From positions 1 through 51,459 of the forward strand of contig SXOA01000173.1 in NCBI GenBank assembly GCA_005778405.1: a DNA stretch of 51,459 nt, written 5' to 3'. Every line of letters begins with the position of its first letter. Positions within the stretch are counted from its first letter, which is position 1. A program made the translations under genes and the position numbers. The stretch comes from Planctomycetaceae bacterium. Lineage in GTDB: Bacteria > Planctomycetota > Planctomycetia > Pirellulales > Pirellulaceae. This document shows, piece after piece, positions 17,887 through 25,109 of the stretch. A model generated the notes under the pieces. The model worked only from the letters and a program-made list of their open reading frames with translations, searched no databases and was not told the DNA's origin.

Positions 17887-19143
17887 ATGACACGATCAAT
17901 TCCCAAATGGACCATGCTGCTGGCATTTTCAATTGGTTCGGTTTCATTCGCCGGCGACAACTGGCCCGACTTTCGCGGTCCCAACATGGATGGCCATAGC
18001 GACGCCAAAGAACTGCCGCTGGAGTGGAGCGAGCAGAAAAACGTGCGGTGGAAGACGGCCATCGTCGGCCGCGGCTGGAGCACGCCGGTGATTTGGGGGG
18101 ACCAAGTCTGGCTGACGACGGCGACCAGCGATGGCAAGGAGCTATACGCCCTTTGCCTGAACAAAGAGAACGGCGAAGTGACGAAGCGGATCAAAGTGTT
18201 CGAGGTCGAGAAGCCGGAGGCCATCCATGACCTCAACAGTCATGCATCTCCATCTCCCGTCATCGAGGTCGGCAGGGTTTACGTCCATTTCGGCAAGCAT
18301 GGAACGGCAGCGATCAATACGGAGACGGGGAGCATTCCATGGAAGCGCGCCGATTTGAATGTAAGCCACAGCGTCGGGCCTGGCTCCTCACCCGTATTGT
18401 CGGAAAAGCTGCTCATCCTGACGTTTGATGGGACAGACTCGCAGTACATCACCGCTCTGGATACGGCCAGTGGAGAAACGAAGTGGCTCACTCCGCGATC
18501 GGTCGACCTGGGTTCTGTTCAGCCGGAATCTCGCAAAGCATTTTCCACTCCAGTGATTGCCCAGGTGGACGGCCAGCCGCAGATCATCACGACCGCGGCC
18601 AACTCCGCCTACGGGTATGACTCGAAAAGCGGCCGGGAACTCTGGCGGCTGGGATACGACGGATTCAGCCATGCCTCGCGGCCGGTCGTGGGGAAGGGGA
18701 TGATGTTCCTCAACACGGGATACATGAAGCCGCAGGTGCTGGGAGCCAGACTCGGCGGACACGGGAACATCACTAATACTCACGTTGTCTGGCAGCAGGC
18801 ATCGGGAGCGCCGAACAAGCCTTCACCGCTGATCATCGACGACCTTTTCTACATGATTGCCGACGGAGGCGTGGCCAGTTGCCTCGATGTCAAAACGGGC
18901 GAAATCGTCTGGACGAAACGCCTCGGCGGCAGTTTCTCGGCCTCTTCCGTCTACGCCGCGGGGCGGATTTACAGCAGCGACCAGGACGGCAAGACCTGTG
19001 TCTTCAAGACGGGACGAGAATACCGGCAACTCGCCATTAACAAGCTTGACGAGGGCTGCATGGCTTCGCCTGCGGTGAGTGGGAAGGCCATTTATCTGCG
19101 GACGAAGACCTGTTTGTATCGGCTTGAAGAGAGCGCGAAGTAG
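17887..19143 (+). CDS. exported PQQ-like beta-propeller protein
   Basis: A 418-residue protein. The ATG at 17887 has AAGGA four bases upstream and begins MTRSIPKWTMLLAFSIGSVS, a signal peptide; an earlier frame start at 17842 gives a charged, unlikely leader. The mature chain starts NWPDFRGPNMDGHS and contains repeated blade motifs such as LCLNKENGEV, AAINTETGSIPWKR, YDSKSGRELWR and LDVKTGEIVWTKR. No quinoprotein active-site residues are evident. It is a paralogue of the lipoprotein at 4944, sharing the opening RGPxxDGH and the VWLTTA strand. A terminator-like hairpin after it points the other way. Confidence 0.85.
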   Translation: MTRSIPKWTMLLAFSIGSVSFAGDNWPDFRGPNMDGHSDAKELPLEWSEQKNVRWKTAIVGRGWSTPVIWGDQVWLTTATSDGKELYALCLNKENGEVTKRIKVFEVEKPEAIHDLNSHASPSPVIEVGRVYVHFGKHGTAAINTETGSIPWKRADLNVSHSVGPGSSPVLSEKLLILTFDGTDSQYITALDTASGETKWLTPRSVDLGSVQPESRKAFSTPVIAQVDGQPQIITTAANSAYGYDSKSGRELWRLGYDGFSHASRPVVGKGMMFLNTGYMKPQVLGARLGGHGNITNTHVVWQQASGAPNKPSPLIIDDLFYMIADGGVASCLDVKTGEIVWTKRLGGSFSASSVYAAGRIYSSDQDGKTCVFKTGREYRQLAINKLDEGCMASPAVSGKAIYLRTKTCLYRLEESAK

Positions 19144-19163
19144 CTACTCGCTCTTCTCCCCAA

Positions 19164-19206
19164 GAAATAAAAGCGGCCTGCCAAAGTTTGCACCTTGACA
19201 GGCCGC
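19164..19206 (-). terminator. intrinsic terminator of the Cys-rich protein gene
   Basis: An inverted repeat with 8-bp arms (GCGGCCTG at 19173-19180 pairing with 19199-19206). On the minus strand it is followed by TTTTATTT. It lies 31 bases past the stop of the minus-strand Cys-rich gene, as expected for a rho-independent terminator. No U-tract is present on the plus strand, so it would not serve the PQQ gene. Confidence 0.75.
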
Positions 19207-19237
19207 GAATTGTCGTAGCCTCTAAGCTACTGCGGGC

Positions 19238-20140
19238 CTAGCGAACCAGGCTGGCAGAGCGAACGACCCGACCGTTGTTCTTGGCATTGAAAGCCGAGGG
19301 ATCAACCACCGGGGCCGGCGGCATGGGGGCCATATCGCCACCAGCGGCAGGAGCGGCGGCCGGAGCCTTCGCATCGCAACCACAGGCGGGAGCAGCCTTC
19401 ACGCAGCTCGGGGCGGCAACTCCGCAGGAGGGAGCGGCCTTGGTGCAGCCATTGCCACAGCTCTTCGTGCAGCTATTGCAACCCTTGTTGCAGCTATTGC
19501 AGGAGAAGATGCGGTCCAGCAAGCAAGGCTTGCTGCACTTGTTGCAACCGCTGTTGCAGCCCTTGTTGCACGACGCGGCGGCCGCACAGGTGGGAGCGGC
19601 AGCGCAGGTCGGGGCAGCAGCGGCACAGGTGGGAGCAGCCTTCACGCAGCTAGGAGCGGCAACTCCGCAGGACGGAGCGGCCTTCGCACAGCCATTGCCA
19701 CAGCTCTTCGCGCAGCTGTTGCAACCCTTGTTGCAGCTGTTGCAGGAGAAGAGCCGGTCGAGCAGGCAAGGCTTGCTGCATTTGGTCTTGCAGCAACCCT
19801 TGTCAGCACCGCACGAAGGAGCCGCAGCGCACGTGGGTGCAGCCGCACAGGTCGGGGCAGCCGCGGCACAGGTGGGTGCAGCAGCAGCACAGGTGGGGGC
19901 CGCCTTCACGCAGGAAGGAGCGGCAACCCCGCACGAGGGAGCCACTTTGGAGCAGCTATTGCAGCCACTGCCACAGCGGACCTTCGCGCATTTAACTTTG
20001 CAGCAATTGGTTTCGCAGCATTTGCTTTCGCAGCCGCAGCCGCTGGAACCGAGCATCCGGTCCAGCAGGTCGAATCCAAAGCTCTGGGTACAAGCAGCAA
20101 TGCTGAGTACCAACGATCCAACAAAAATGTTCCATTTCAT
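19238..20140 (-). CDS. exported cysteine-rich repetitive protein
   Basis: A 300-residue protein with a signal peptide (MKWNIFVGSLVLSIAACTQS), starting at 20140 with AAGGAG upstream; a longer frame to 20464 lacks coding character. The mature part is built from two alternating modules. One is Ala/Pro/Cys repeats (APSCGVAAPSCVKAAPTC with several AAPTCA units). The other is Cys/Asn/Gly/Lys clusters (CLLDRLFSCNSCNKGCNSC, then SCGNGC). The long block is present about twice, so the DNA is internally duplicated. Dozens of cysteines, mostly as CxxC or CC, would allow extensive disulfide bonding or metal binding. The C-terminus is Ala/Pro/Met-rich. No family is recognised; an envelope or surface structural role is a guess. 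Confidence 0.75.
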   Translation of the reverse strand: MKWNIFVGSLVLSIAACTQSFGFDLLDRMLGSSGCGCESKCCETNCCKVKCAKVRCGSGCNSCSKVAPSCGVAAPSCVKAAPTCAAAAPTCAAAAPTCAAAPTCAAAPSCGADKGCCKTKCSKPCLLDRLFSCNSCNKGCNSCAKSCGNGCAKAAPSCGVAAPSCVKAAPTCAAAAPTCAAAPTCAAAASCNKGCNSGCNKCSKPCLLDRIFSCNSCNKGCNSCTKSCGNGCTKAAPSCGVAAPSCVKAAPACGCDAKAPAAAPAAGGDMAPMPPAPVVDPSAFNAKNNGRVVRSASLVR

Positions 20141-20738
20141 CGAGCGACGTCTCCTTAACACGATGGAACCACGAACTGGCGCATGTCCCGGTCCGGCCGG
20201 ATCACGCGAACGTCTTCGCCCTTCCCTGGGGATGTGGCTGGTCGCTCGCGTTTGGACAGGTTCCGGGCAATCCAATTGCCCGGAATCCATGGCGGGTTTG
20301 CTATAGGTGGGGTGAGGGTTGATGCGGGGATGAGGTAGGCCAAAGCTCCGCATCGTCGGGTTGTCACACCAAAACCTTCCAAGCGTTTCGAGTGCCCGGC
20401 TAATTTCGGTTGGTCCGACCGTGCGAAAGCGCCCTTCTGGCGCAGTTACACGGGTCGGTGACAACTACCGTATCGTCCCTGCTCCTTGACCACCTTGAAG
20501 ACTCGCAAGCAATTTTCTGGCAATGGTTTAGGGCGACTGTTGCGCAAAGATTACCGCTTTTGGAAGGTAGCAAAACCTTGCCGGAAGTGACGCCCGCTAT
20601 CGGGAGGATTGCCGGCTAACTCTTCGCCAATCGGCAAGGTTTGCCACGAAAAGGTTGACCCAGCCGTTAGTTTCTGCCGCGGCGTGAGATCCTGGTCAGT
20701 TGGAGATCTCTTCGTAATGCGAAAAAAAAGCCCTGCCG
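20141..20738. other. 598-base gene-free stretch between Cys-rich gene and rny
   Basis: Neither strand holds a convincing gene. It holds the leader and presumably the promoter of the minus-strand Cys-rich gene, with a strong AAGGAG site next to the start, a perfect hairpin at 20261-20285, and AT-richer sequence from about 20500 to 20740. No promoter could be placed with confidence. Confidence 0.5.
20261..20285. promoter_or_regulatory. perfect 11-bp inverted repeat in the leader of the Cys-rich gene
   Basis: TTCCGGGCAAT, then a 3-base spacer, then its exact reverse complement. It lies about 120 bases upstream of the Cys-rich protein start. The symmetry fits either a protein-binding operator or, if transcribed, a stable leader hairpin. 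No U-tract follows on either strand, so it is probably not a terminator. Confidence 0.45.
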
Positions 20739-20741
20739 CTA
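20722..20741 (-). terminator. possible terminator after rny
   Basis: Eight consecutive U residues (minus strand, 20729 to 20722) begin ten bases after the rny stop codon. They are preceded by a short imperfect stem made from AAATAGC and GCTTTTT around GGCAGG. The stem is weak and includes the stop codon, so this is tentative. Confidence 0.3.
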
Positions 20742-22298
20742 TTTCGCTGTCTCGATGAACCGCGACTCGCGCACCACAGTCACTTTGATTTCGCCCGGAT
20801 AGGTAAGCTGTTCTTCAAATGCCTTGGCGATGTCGCGGCAGATTTTGGCTGCTTTGGCGTCGTCGGTGTCGCGGCTGCTGGCGATGACTCGCAGCTCGCG
20901 GCCGGCTTGAATGGCGAAGGCTTGTTCCACGCCGGGGAATCCGCAGGCGATGGATTCGAGCTCTTCCATCCGCTTGATGTACCGCTCCAGGGATTCGCGG
21001 CGCGCGCCGGGGCGAGAAGCGCTGCATGCGTCGCCCGTGGCGACGAGCATGGTATAGGGATACTCGGTGACGATTTCGTCGTGATGGCCGAGTGCCGCGT
21101 GTACCACTTCCAGCTTCTCGCCGTGCCGCTTAAGAATGTCGGCACCGATTTTTGGATGCCCTCCTTCGAGCTCGTGGTCGGCTGCCTTGCCGATGTCGTG
21201 CAGCAGGCCGCAGCGGCGGCCGATGTCGCCGTCCATGCCAATCATTTCGGCGAGCAATCCCGTGAGAAACGCCACTTCCACGCTGTGCCGCAGCACATTC
21301 TGGCTATAGCTGGTGCGGAAATGGAGCCGTCCCAGCATGTAGAGCACCTTGGGATGGACGTTGTGGACGTTCACTTCCTGGGCCGCCTCCTCCCCCTTCT
21401 TCTGGATGAAGGCTTCAATTTCCTTGGTCGTGGCGGCAAAAATTTCCTCAATCCGTGTGGGGTGGATGCGGCCGTCGGCGATGAGCTTGTTGAGCGTCTG
21501 CCGGGCGATTTCGCGGCGGACGGGGTCGAACCCGCTGACGATGACGACGCCGGGGGTATCGTCGATGATGACGTCCACGCCGGTCACCTTTTCGAAGGCT
21601 CGGATGTTCCGCCCTTCGCGGCCAATAATTCGTCCCTTCATCTCGTCGCTGGGAATATCGACCGTGCTGGTCGTGCTTTCCGCGGTGTGAGCGGCCGCAT
21701 ACCGCTGGATGGCCGTGAGCAGGATTTCCCGCGATTTCTGATCCACCACTTCTGCCATCCGCCGTTCGGCTTTGACGATGGCGTTTCCCATCTCCTGCTG
21801 CAGCTCGTTTTCCAGCCGCTCCATGAGCCGGCGGGTCGCTTCGGTCGTGGACAGGCCGCTGATGTTTTGCAGCGTCTGCCGCTGTTGGTCGAGAATCCTG
21901 GTCAACTCTTCGTTCTTGTTCTTCACCTCGTCAAGCTTTTCCGTGTATCGCCGCTGGGTGGTCTCCGCCGTTTTTTCCTGCTTGCGCAGGTCGTCGTTCT
22001 GCTGCGTGATCGTTTCCTGCCGCTTGTCGAGCGAGCGTTCTCTCTCCCGCAATTCGTCGCGGCTCTTGTTGAGCTGCTTTTCCGTCTCCTGCTTCTGGGC
22101 CAGGTCCTTTTCCTTGATGGTGAGCTCGGCCTCCTTGAGCTTGGTGACGGCCTGCCGCTCCGCTTCGCCGATGATCCGTTTGGCCTCGTTATCGGCATCG
22201 AGCCGCCGCAGCCGATCGAGGAACTTGATAGCCCCGAAGGTAGCAACTGCAGTTACGGCCAAACAAACTATAAACACCCACATCGGCACATCTGGCAC
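20739..22298 (-). CDS. rny: ribonuclease Y
   Basis: A 519-residue membrane-anchored endoribonuclease that initiates mRNA decay. Domains in order: one N-terminal membrane helix (residues ~6-25), a long charged coiled coil (~30-190, rich in KLKEAE and [13 protein letters not shown] heptads), a KH RNA-binding domain with [15 protein letters not shown] (from residue 222), and an HD domain with His338 ([10 protein letters not shown]) and the His367-Asp368 pair ([18 protein letters not shown]). Length matches the family (~520). It stands alone on the minus strand. Confidence 0.96.
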   Translation of the reverse strand: MPDVPMWVFIVCLAVTAVATFGAIKFLDRLRRLDADNEAKRIIGEAERQAVTKLKEAELTIKEKDLAQKQETEKQLNKSRDELRERERSLDKRQETITQQNDDLRKQEKTAETTQRRYTEKLDEVKNKNEELTRILDQQRQTLQNISGLSTTEATRRLMERLENELQQEMGNAIVKAERRMAEVVDQKSREILLTAIQRYAAAHTAESTTSTVDIPSDEMKGRIIGREGRNIRAFEKVTGVDVIIDDTPGVVIVSGFDPVRREIARQTLNKLIADGRIHPTRIEEIFAATTKEIEAFIQKKGEEAAQEVNVHNVHPKVLYMLGRLHFRTSYSQNVLRHSVEVAFLTGLLAEMIGMDGDIGRRCGLLHDIGKAADHELEGGHPKIGADILKRHGEKLEVVHAALGHHDEIVTEYPYTMLVATGDACSASRPGARRESLERYIKRMEELESIACGFPGVEQAFAIQAGRELRVIASSRDTDDAKAAKICRDIAKAFEEQLTYPGEIKVTVVRESRFIETAK

Positions 22299-22456
22299 GG
22301 CGGCATCCTTATCGGCTGGGCCGTGGCGGCTGGCTAGGAAGCTAGCGACTCAAACGCGCGCGAAGTACTGGCGCGGTATGGAGCAACAGAAATGACGACC
22401 GCGGCTCCCTTCCCAGGGGCCGCCTGAACACACGATGCGTATCTGAACTGAAAGAG

Positions 22457-22708
22457 CTATTCGTCCCGGCGCGGGCCATCAGCCCAGCCGGATGCTAATC
22501 CCCATCCGTCCCGCTTGCGGGGAGGCGGAGGCCAGCTCAAGAATCGCTTCAGCCACTCTTCACATGCCCGCAACCAATTCCACAACCAGTGCCTGCCACG
22601 GAAGCTGTGTGTCCGACCGTCCGGACGCACCGCCACTCGCATGAGCCTGGTGGAGCCGTCCCCAGGACGGCCAAACAGCAGCCGCAAGATCAGCAGGACG
22701 AGATTCAT
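22457..22708 (-). CDS. small hypothetical protein with N-terminal hydrophobic segment
   Basis: An 83-residue reading frame with a very good initiation site: GGAGGAACG directly precedes the ATG at 22708. The N-terminus MNLVLLILRLLFGRPG is hydrophobic enough for a membrane helix; the rest is rich in Trp, Arg and Pro. No family is recognised. The strong ribosome binding site is the main argument that it is real. The bases between it and rny (22299-22456) show nothing else. Confidence 0.4.
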   Translation of the reverse strand: MNLVLLILRLLFGRPGDGSTRLMRVAVRPDGRTHSFRGRHWLWNWLRACEEWLKRFLSWPPPPRKRDGWGLASGWADGPRRDE

Positions 22709-23245
22709 CGTTCCTCCGCGGCTACCAGGTGAAAAAAGGAATGCTAGTGAAAGGCTGAAAATCCAGTTCCGAATATGACTGCCGCGCGCAAGACTTTGCG
22801 GCAGCGGACATTACGGCACCATAGCGTGCGTCAAACCGTTCTGTTGCCGGTGCTATTCTTCTAGGCGGCCGGCACGAACCTCATGATTTTCTAAAACGTG
22901 TACCCTACGATCGCGGGACGATGCGACGTTGCCTCACCCGCGTCGTTCTTCATGGTAACAGAGCCGGACGCAACTGCAACTGGATTGAGTGGGAAGGCAG
23001 ATTGCAGATGGCAGAATGGAAGATCCGACAAGAGCGGATCGGCCGCTCCTGTCCCCTGTCTCCTGCCTCCTGTCCCCTGCCTTTCTCCTTTTTGACAGGT
23101 TCGCGCAACTCATGTTCCAGTAAAGGGATAGCAATGCGAAAGTAACGCGACACTCGCAGCTTGCCAAGAATTCAAAGGATGACAACGAATATCCCTACAG
23201 CAAACAAACCCAATTCTGCCCACTGCCCTTTAACCTCTAACCTCC
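22709..23245. other. 537-base gene-free stretch with two heptamer-type arrays
   Basis: No convincing gene on either strand. It contains the 7-bp-period arrays at 22997-23083 and the array that runs into the YiiX start. The remaining sequence shows nothing recognisable. Confidence 0.5.
22997..23083. repeat. two adjacent heptamer-period arrays
   Basis: At 22997-23024 there are four 7-bp units of the type GCAGATT, GCAGATG. After a 24-base spacer, 23049-23083 holds five units of the type CTGTCCC, CTGTCTC. The 7-base period is strict while single bases vary between units. Confidence 0.65.
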
Positions 23246-23248
23246 ATG
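23221..23248. repeat. heptamer-period repeat running into the YiiX gene start
   Basis: Four 7-bp units (for example CTTTAAC, CTCTAAC) end with the unit that contains the ATG of the peptidase gene. The units resemble those before the sulfatase gene (10206-10231). Confidence 0.5.
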
Positions 23249-23890
23249 AACGCCTGGTTCCTCCTCGTCTCGCTGACCATTTCCGCCGAACCGCTCGAAG
23301 ACGGCACGCTGCTGTTTCTGGAGAACTGCTCTAGCGTCGTGCAGCGGGCCACGCACGGCAGCGTGGGACATGTGGCCATTGTGATGAACGAGGAGAAGGA
23401 AGCCTGGGTTTACGAGGCCATTCCCGGCAAGGTCCGCCGCTTGAAAGTGGATGATTACTATGCCGAGCTTGCCTGCCTCAATTCCGGCAAGAACGAAGAG
23501 CGGCGAATCCGAACGTTCGCCCTCCGCCCCGAAAGGCCCTATACCTCAGCCGAGTGCCAGGCGATGCGGAATTATTTGGATGAACAAATCGACCGCCGCT
23601 ACAGCGTGAAGGGATATGTCCGCGGCAAAGAGGGGGCCGGAGTTCACTGTGCCGAACTGGCCTCCCACACGCTGAATGAATCCGGTCGCTACCAATGGGC
23701 GAACTGCCACTCGATCCATCCGACGAAGCTTCAGGAGCTCATCGACCCCACCTACCAGGAGCCAACTGCTCTGGCGGTTCCGTTGCTGGATAACGAAGAA
23801 ACCTGGTGCCAGCGAGCCCAGCGCCGGTGGGACAGCATCCGCACATGGTGCTCCTGGAGCTGCGGCGAAGCCTGGTCGTTTTGCCGCTAA
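23246..23890 (+). CDS. YiiX/YaeF-like permuted papain-fold cysteine hydrolase
   Basis: A 214-residue protein resembling the permuted NlpC/P60 family of amidases/peptidases (YiiX type). The permuted order is visible: the histidine comes first (SVGHVAIV, His42, after an opening DGTLLFLEN) and the cysteine later (VHCAELAS, Cys135). The N-terminus MNAWFLLVSLTISAEP is a weak signal sequence, so envelope location is likely. The C-terminal ~50 residues contain a Trp/Cys-rich tail (TWCSWSCGEAWSFCR) not typical of the family. No ribosome binding site is visible because a 7-bp array precedes the ATG. Substrates of this group are cell-wall peptides or lipid-linked amides, not resolvable here. Confidence 0.72.
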   Translation: MNAWFLLVSLTISAEPLEDGTLLFLENCSSVVQRATHGSVGHVAIVMNEEKEAWVYEAIPGKVRRLKVDDYYAELACLNSGKNEERRIRTFALRPERPYTSAECQAMRNYLDEQIDRRYSVKGYVRGKEGAGVHCAELASHTLNESGRYQWANCHSIHPTKLQELIDPTYQEPTALAVPLLDNEETWCQRAQRRWDSIRTWCSWSCGEAWSFCR

Positions 23891-23903
23891 GAGCCAAACA
23901 GCC

Positions 23904-25049
23904 TCATTTCGCCGGCCCACGAGGACCGGGAATTTCACCGCAGGCATGCAGCGCCAAGATGGCATAGGCGGTGCCGACGTTGGAAACCAGGTGCTGCGTA
24001 TGCCAGCTTTGGGACGGCGTGAACCAGCGTCCGCTGGCGCGCTGGTGTTCCTTGAGCCAGGTGACGCCGCGGCGGATGCGAGGATCGTTTGTTGGCACTC
24101 CTGCTTTCCGCAATACATATAAAGAAAACCCAGTGGCGTAGCCATCGCTGGCCAGCGACGATTTGTAAACCTTTTCGCGTCCGACGTAGACAAGAAAATC
24201 GCGGCCGTGTCCTTCGGCGGCGCGGGCCTGGCGTCCTTCGTCCGTCTGCCGGTCAGGGTCGGCCGGATTCTCCGTCAGGCTGGCCAGCGACCATCCGCCG
24301 TCGGGCCGCTGCGAGGCGGCGAGCTCCTGGACCGCTTGTGCTTTGAATTCTGGAGTAATGAATCCGTCGATCTGCGAGTCTCCCCACAGCAGCATGGCTT
24401 TTTGGTGCAGGCTCCGCGGAGGATGAGCCGCCAGATATTTCCGGATTCCATCCAGTCCCTTTCGGGCCTTTGCGGTATCCAAATAACTCTCGGGTGCGGC
24501 GCTCGCTGCGAGAGCGACGAAGACAACACCATAGTGTTCGTCGCTCTTGATGGGGGGCGTATCTCGAAACGGCCATTCCCAGCCGCCGTCCTCCCGTTGC
24601 AGCGTCCAGACCCGGTCAAGCTGCTGCCGGGTGTGTGCATGCAACTTGCCAGTGGTGGCCCGATCGTGAAAGGCGAGGGCCGCAGCGGTCTGAATGACGA
24701 CAGCCGTCAGTCCATCCTTGGGAAGGGCCGGTTCCCCCTCCAGCCCCTGTTCAATGATCGCTTCAAAGAATCGGCGGACCTCCGGTGGCTCGGCAGAGAT
24801 CGAAGACAAATAGGGACGAGTCATCAAGTATGGTGGCAATGTGTGGCATGCGGCGCACTTCCGCGTTTTCTGCCAGTGAAGCGCGGTCGTATCCAGTAGC
24901 CGTGCGGCGAGCTCCAGCGAAAACATGCCGGCCAGCGGCTCATCGGCACCCAGTTCAGGTGGAGCAGAGACGTTTTCGAGCGTCAGAGGTTCGCCGGCAC
25001 GAGCCCACAAGCTAAGGAGCAAGAGGGCCGCAGCGAGAAGGTTCTTCAT
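23904..25049 (-). CDS. exported CxxCH protein with terpene-cyclase-like alpha/alpha toroid
   Basis: A 381-residue exported protein (signal peptide to about residue 18, LWARAG). It has one c-type heme motif, KCAACH (Cys65, Cys68, His69). The rest is repeats of the squalene-cyclase/prenyltransferase toroid type: LQREDGGWEWP, SQRPDGGWSLA and LKEHQRASGRW, with helices between. The catalytic DxDD motif of squalene-hopene cyclases is not seen, and at ~380 residues it is much shorter than those enzymes. It is therefore probably not a cyclase but a binding protein with a heme. It is divergent from an RND-type lipid or drug exporter gene 60 bases away. Confidence 0.72.
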   Translation of the reverse strand: MKNLLAAALLLLSLWARAGEPLTLENVSAPPELGADEPLAGMFSLELAARLLDTTALHWQKTRKCAACHTLPPYLMTRPYLSSISAEPPEVRRFFEAIIEQGLEGEPALPKDGLTAVVIQTAAALAFHDRATTGKLHAHTRQQLDRVWTLQREDGGWEWPFRDTPPIKSDEHYGVVFVALAASAAPESYLDTAKARKGLDGIRKYLAAHPPRSLHQKAMLLWGDSQIDGFITPEFKAQAVQELAASQRPDGGWSLASLTENPADPDRQTDEGRQARAAEGHGRDFLVYVGREKVYKSSLASDGYATGFSLYVLRKAGVPTNDPRIRRGVTWLKEHQRASGRWFTPSQSWHTQHLVSNVGTAYAILALHACGEIPGPRGPAK

Positions 25050-25097
25050 TATGTCACTTAATAGACTACGTCTCCTTCGGAAAATCTACCTCATCCC

Positions 25098-25103
25098 TAT
25101 AAT
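25098..25103 (+). promoter_or_regulatory. TATAAT -10-like box directly before the exporter gene
   Basis: A perfect TATAAT lies six bases upstream of the ATG at 25110, with no ribosome binding site in between. A transcript starting at the usual distance would begin at or next to the start codon and be leaderless. No good -35 element is seen, so the call is tentative. Confidence 0.3.
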
Positions 25104-25109
25104 CGGGTG

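Noticed and set aside
19275..20306. Plus-strand Gln/Leu/Ala repeat protein of 343 residues
   Set aside because: Mirror of the Cys-rich gene; the minus strand has the signal peptide, the ribosome binding site and a terminator.
22997..23083. CRISPR-like repeats
   Set aside because: Units are 7 bases with no spacers and variable sequence; no cas genes are seen in the window.
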